From contig NW_017802469.1 of NCBI RefSeq assembly GCF_001625305.1, forward strand, positions 774,842 through 838,841: 64,000 nucleotides of DNA, in the 5' to 3' direction. The position numbers and the translations under genes are program-made. This DNA comes from Branchiostoma belcheri (lineage: Eukaryota; Chordata; Leptocardii; Amphioxiformes; Branchiostomatidae). Under the pieces are notes generated by a model, which made no database searches, had not been told where the DNA came from, and saw only the letters and a list, made by a program, of their open reading frames with translations. Below are positions 63,601-64,000 of this stretch, one piece after another (position 1 is the first letter of the stretch; each line of letters opens with the position of its first letter).

Positions 63601-63794
63601 CTAAAGAATCACAGTACTTACCAGAGCGTCTGTGCCGAGGTCTCTCCCCGTGCCTTGCTTCTGTAGGACCGCGGCGGCGATGGCGGCAGCGTGCTCACGC
63701 AGGGACTTCTGGGAAGCGGCCAGTGACTGTGACGTCCGACGTGACCCCTGGGACTCCCTGTCGCTCGCTTCCTTAGCCAGCGCAGCCCAGTCTT
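54270..63794 (-). CDS. Lys/Glu/Pro-rich coiled-coil protein, 3' portion (12 exons, runs off right edge)
   Basis: Exons join in phase: 63622-63794, 62721-62964, 62035-62199, 61160-61609, 60078-60208, 59243-59339, 58129-58287, 57308-57448, 56696-56829, 56087-56319, 55198-55370, 54270-54667. They give 831 residues to the stop. The first three exons look folded or conserved (WREVDDMVRLEDLPPRAR; GEGNEIEVDVLGPLPEAG). Then follow Ala/Pro/Lys/Glu-rich linkers with KK.E.PKK repeats, an (EP)n stretch, and about 285 residues of charged single-helix or coiled coil (EERRRIEEEERRLREEEE). The C-terminus is a short conserved-looking FTFSYYELLQLLGLQFPTEE. No signal peptide or membrane helix is seen. The low-complexity middle makes similarity-based naming unsafe, so I do not name the family; cytoskeletal or ciliary roles would be a guess. 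Confidence 0.8.
55198..55370 (-). CDS. coiled-coil gene: exon K
   Basis: 173 nt, phase 2 in, phase 1 out: RRRQAEIAKLERERRQQDEY, then MMAEMQRKKKEEEQRKA. Confidence 0.85.
56087..56319 (-). CDS. coiled-coil gene: exon J
   Basis: 233 nt, phase 0 in, phase 2 out: AREKRAQREAARAAAAQKRK, then EEQKRREQEEVERQERMKQE. Start of the long charged helix. Confidence 0.85.
56370..56685 (-). repeat. dispersed repeat starting GTGCAGTTTTTAGG (copy 3, inverse)
   Basis: Reverse-complement relative of 285-655 and 11252-11605, in an intron of the coiled-coil gene. Confidence 0.7.
56696..56829 (-). CDS. coiled-coil gene: exon I
   Basis: 134 nt, phase 1 in, phase 0 out: Ser/Pro/Thr-rich linker with TTPALVQPLPFGTVNAPPST. 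Confidence 0.75.
57308..57448 (-). CDS. coiled-coil gene: exon H, (EP)n stretch
   Basis: 47 residues, phase 1-1: EEEIVRSPTPEPEEPEPEPE then poly-Glu. The Ser-Gly repeat ORF on the plus strand here is an artefact. Donor GTTCAT is weak. Confidence 0.7.
58129..58287 (-). CDS. coiled-coil gene: exon G
   Basis: 53 residues, phase 1-1: PLPVLPKKEAVPKAAKAPAP then KKGGKKKGKKEKKPEE. Confidence 0.8.
58824..59214. mobile_element. MITE family A, full copy
   Basis: TAA flanks, GGCCACACCAATTTAATTTC ends. It sits about 30 bp inside the intron after exon F. Confidence 0.85.
59243..59339 (-). CDS. coiled-coil gene: exon F
   Basis: 97 nt, phase 0 in, phase 1 out: PEKPGKSGKGSAKSGKSTKS, then LEDRPTFVI. Confidence 0.75.
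59345..60070. other. intron sequence, nothing recognised
   Basis: AT-rich intron between exons E and F of the coiled-coil gene, without a recognisable element. Confidence 0.35.
60078..60208 (-). CDS. coiled-coil gene: exon E
   Basis: 131 nt, phase 1 in, phase 0 out: KEKETKKKKKKPKSPVAVEE then VAKEEPEPPKEETPEPP. Confidence 0.8.
61160..61609 (-). CDS. coiled-coil gene: exon D, KK-E-P-rich
   Basis: 150 residues, phase 1-1. Ala/Ser-rich start (SLAAASAVSAAQSVKTASL), then repeated EAPKKVETPKKAEQPKKEEP-type units. Likely disordered. Confidence 0.85.
61640..61915. mobile_element. MITE family C
   Basis: TTTGCAAAGCAAATAGTATT, TGTTTACCTTTGCATG, CATGGTGACAGACGTCTGGT and a GGTTAACAATAA end, between exons C and D of the coiled-coil gene. 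Confidence 0.7.
62035..62199 (-). CDS. coiled-coil gene: exon C
   Basis: 165 nt, phase 1-1: FEVDADTLQQLKDESLTPED, then EIVRDEATGKNIIRSRRSSK. Confidence 0.85.
62721..62964 (-). CDS. coiled-coil gene: exon B
   Basis: 244 nt, phase 0 in, phase 1 out: ARLWREVDDMVRLEDLPPRA, then SQKMSRSAGPLVAIAREMKK. The most conserved-looking part of the visible protein. Confidence 0.9.
63005..63285. repeat. 30-31-bp minisatellite with CCAAT, about 5 copies
   Basis: Unit ATTAGCGGTTCGACCAATGA then GAGAGTGGCA, interrupted by a unique stretch with GGCATGTCC.TCAAATATTC. Confidence 0.85.
63622..63794 (-). CDS. coiled-coil gene: exon A (first visible)
   Basis: 173 nt, phase 1 in, phase 0 out: DWAALAKEASDRESQGSRRT, then SLREHAAAIAAAVLQKQGTG. 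The 5' exons lie beyond the window. Confidence 0.85.
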
Positions 63795-64000
63795 CTGAAA
63801 GTGTGCAATAAACGAAAAGGAATGTTTTCAAAACCTCCAATGAGTTTGTATTCTAAATGATAGATATTTACATCAAAATATTGAAGATAAAAGAATTAAG
63901 GGACAAAAACTGCTAAATATGTCTCAATTATACTACATATGGAGATACGATCGTAACATTATGAAAAAAATTAAGCAGAACGTTGACATTCAATCATATG

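Overview
The window looks like genomic DNA of an invertebrate chordate, most likely amphioxus (Branchiostoma). The basis is exon-shuffled mosaics of LDLa, kringle, F5/8C and somatomedin-B modules on phase-1 introns, small modular exons, GT-AG splicing, and a dense load of short non-autonomous transposons and tRNA-derived SINEs. All convincing protein-coding genes lie on the minus strand. I placed exon boundaries by hand from reading frame, splice motifs and intron phase. In every multi-exon model below the phases agree and the summed coding length is a whole number of codons.

Layout, left to right. (1) 808-2059: first two coding exons of a type II membrane protein that runs off the left edge. 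(2) 3002-12810: an 11-exon gene for a 1464-residue family-B-like seven-transmembrane receptor. Its ectodomain is signal peptide, beta-sandwich-like module, four LDLa, two kringles, somatomedin B and two Cys-rich segments. Its cytoplasmic tail is a roughly 46-51-residue repeat array. (3) 17231-37400: a 20-exon LDLa mosaic starting with a signal peptide and 16 LDLa modules in one exon, then four single-exon LDLa, two F5/8C domains, a Frizzled-like Cys-rich piece and five more LDLa. Exon phases would also allow it to splice into the receptor gene as one giant gene. (4) About 38.4-52.5 kb: a mirror-image locus with no convincing protein. It has two convergent spliced transcripts, each built from tandemly duplicated exons, flanked by inverted copies of one minisatellite, with two very long hairpins in the middle. 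(5) 54270-63794: twelve exons of a Lys/Glu/Pro-rich coiled-coil protein that runs off the right edge.

Introns and intergenic DNA are filled with repeats: PIF/Harbinger-like MITEs ending GGCCACACC with TAA/TTA target duplications, a TTTACC-ended MITE family, foldback elements, SINEs, LINE and Penelope-like remnants, and several minisatellites. The most interesting non-coding observation is that, in two introns of two genes, a MITE terminus coincides with the 5' splice site (GTAAGG) and the element makes up most of the intron. A 20-N assembly gap lies at 19106-19125.
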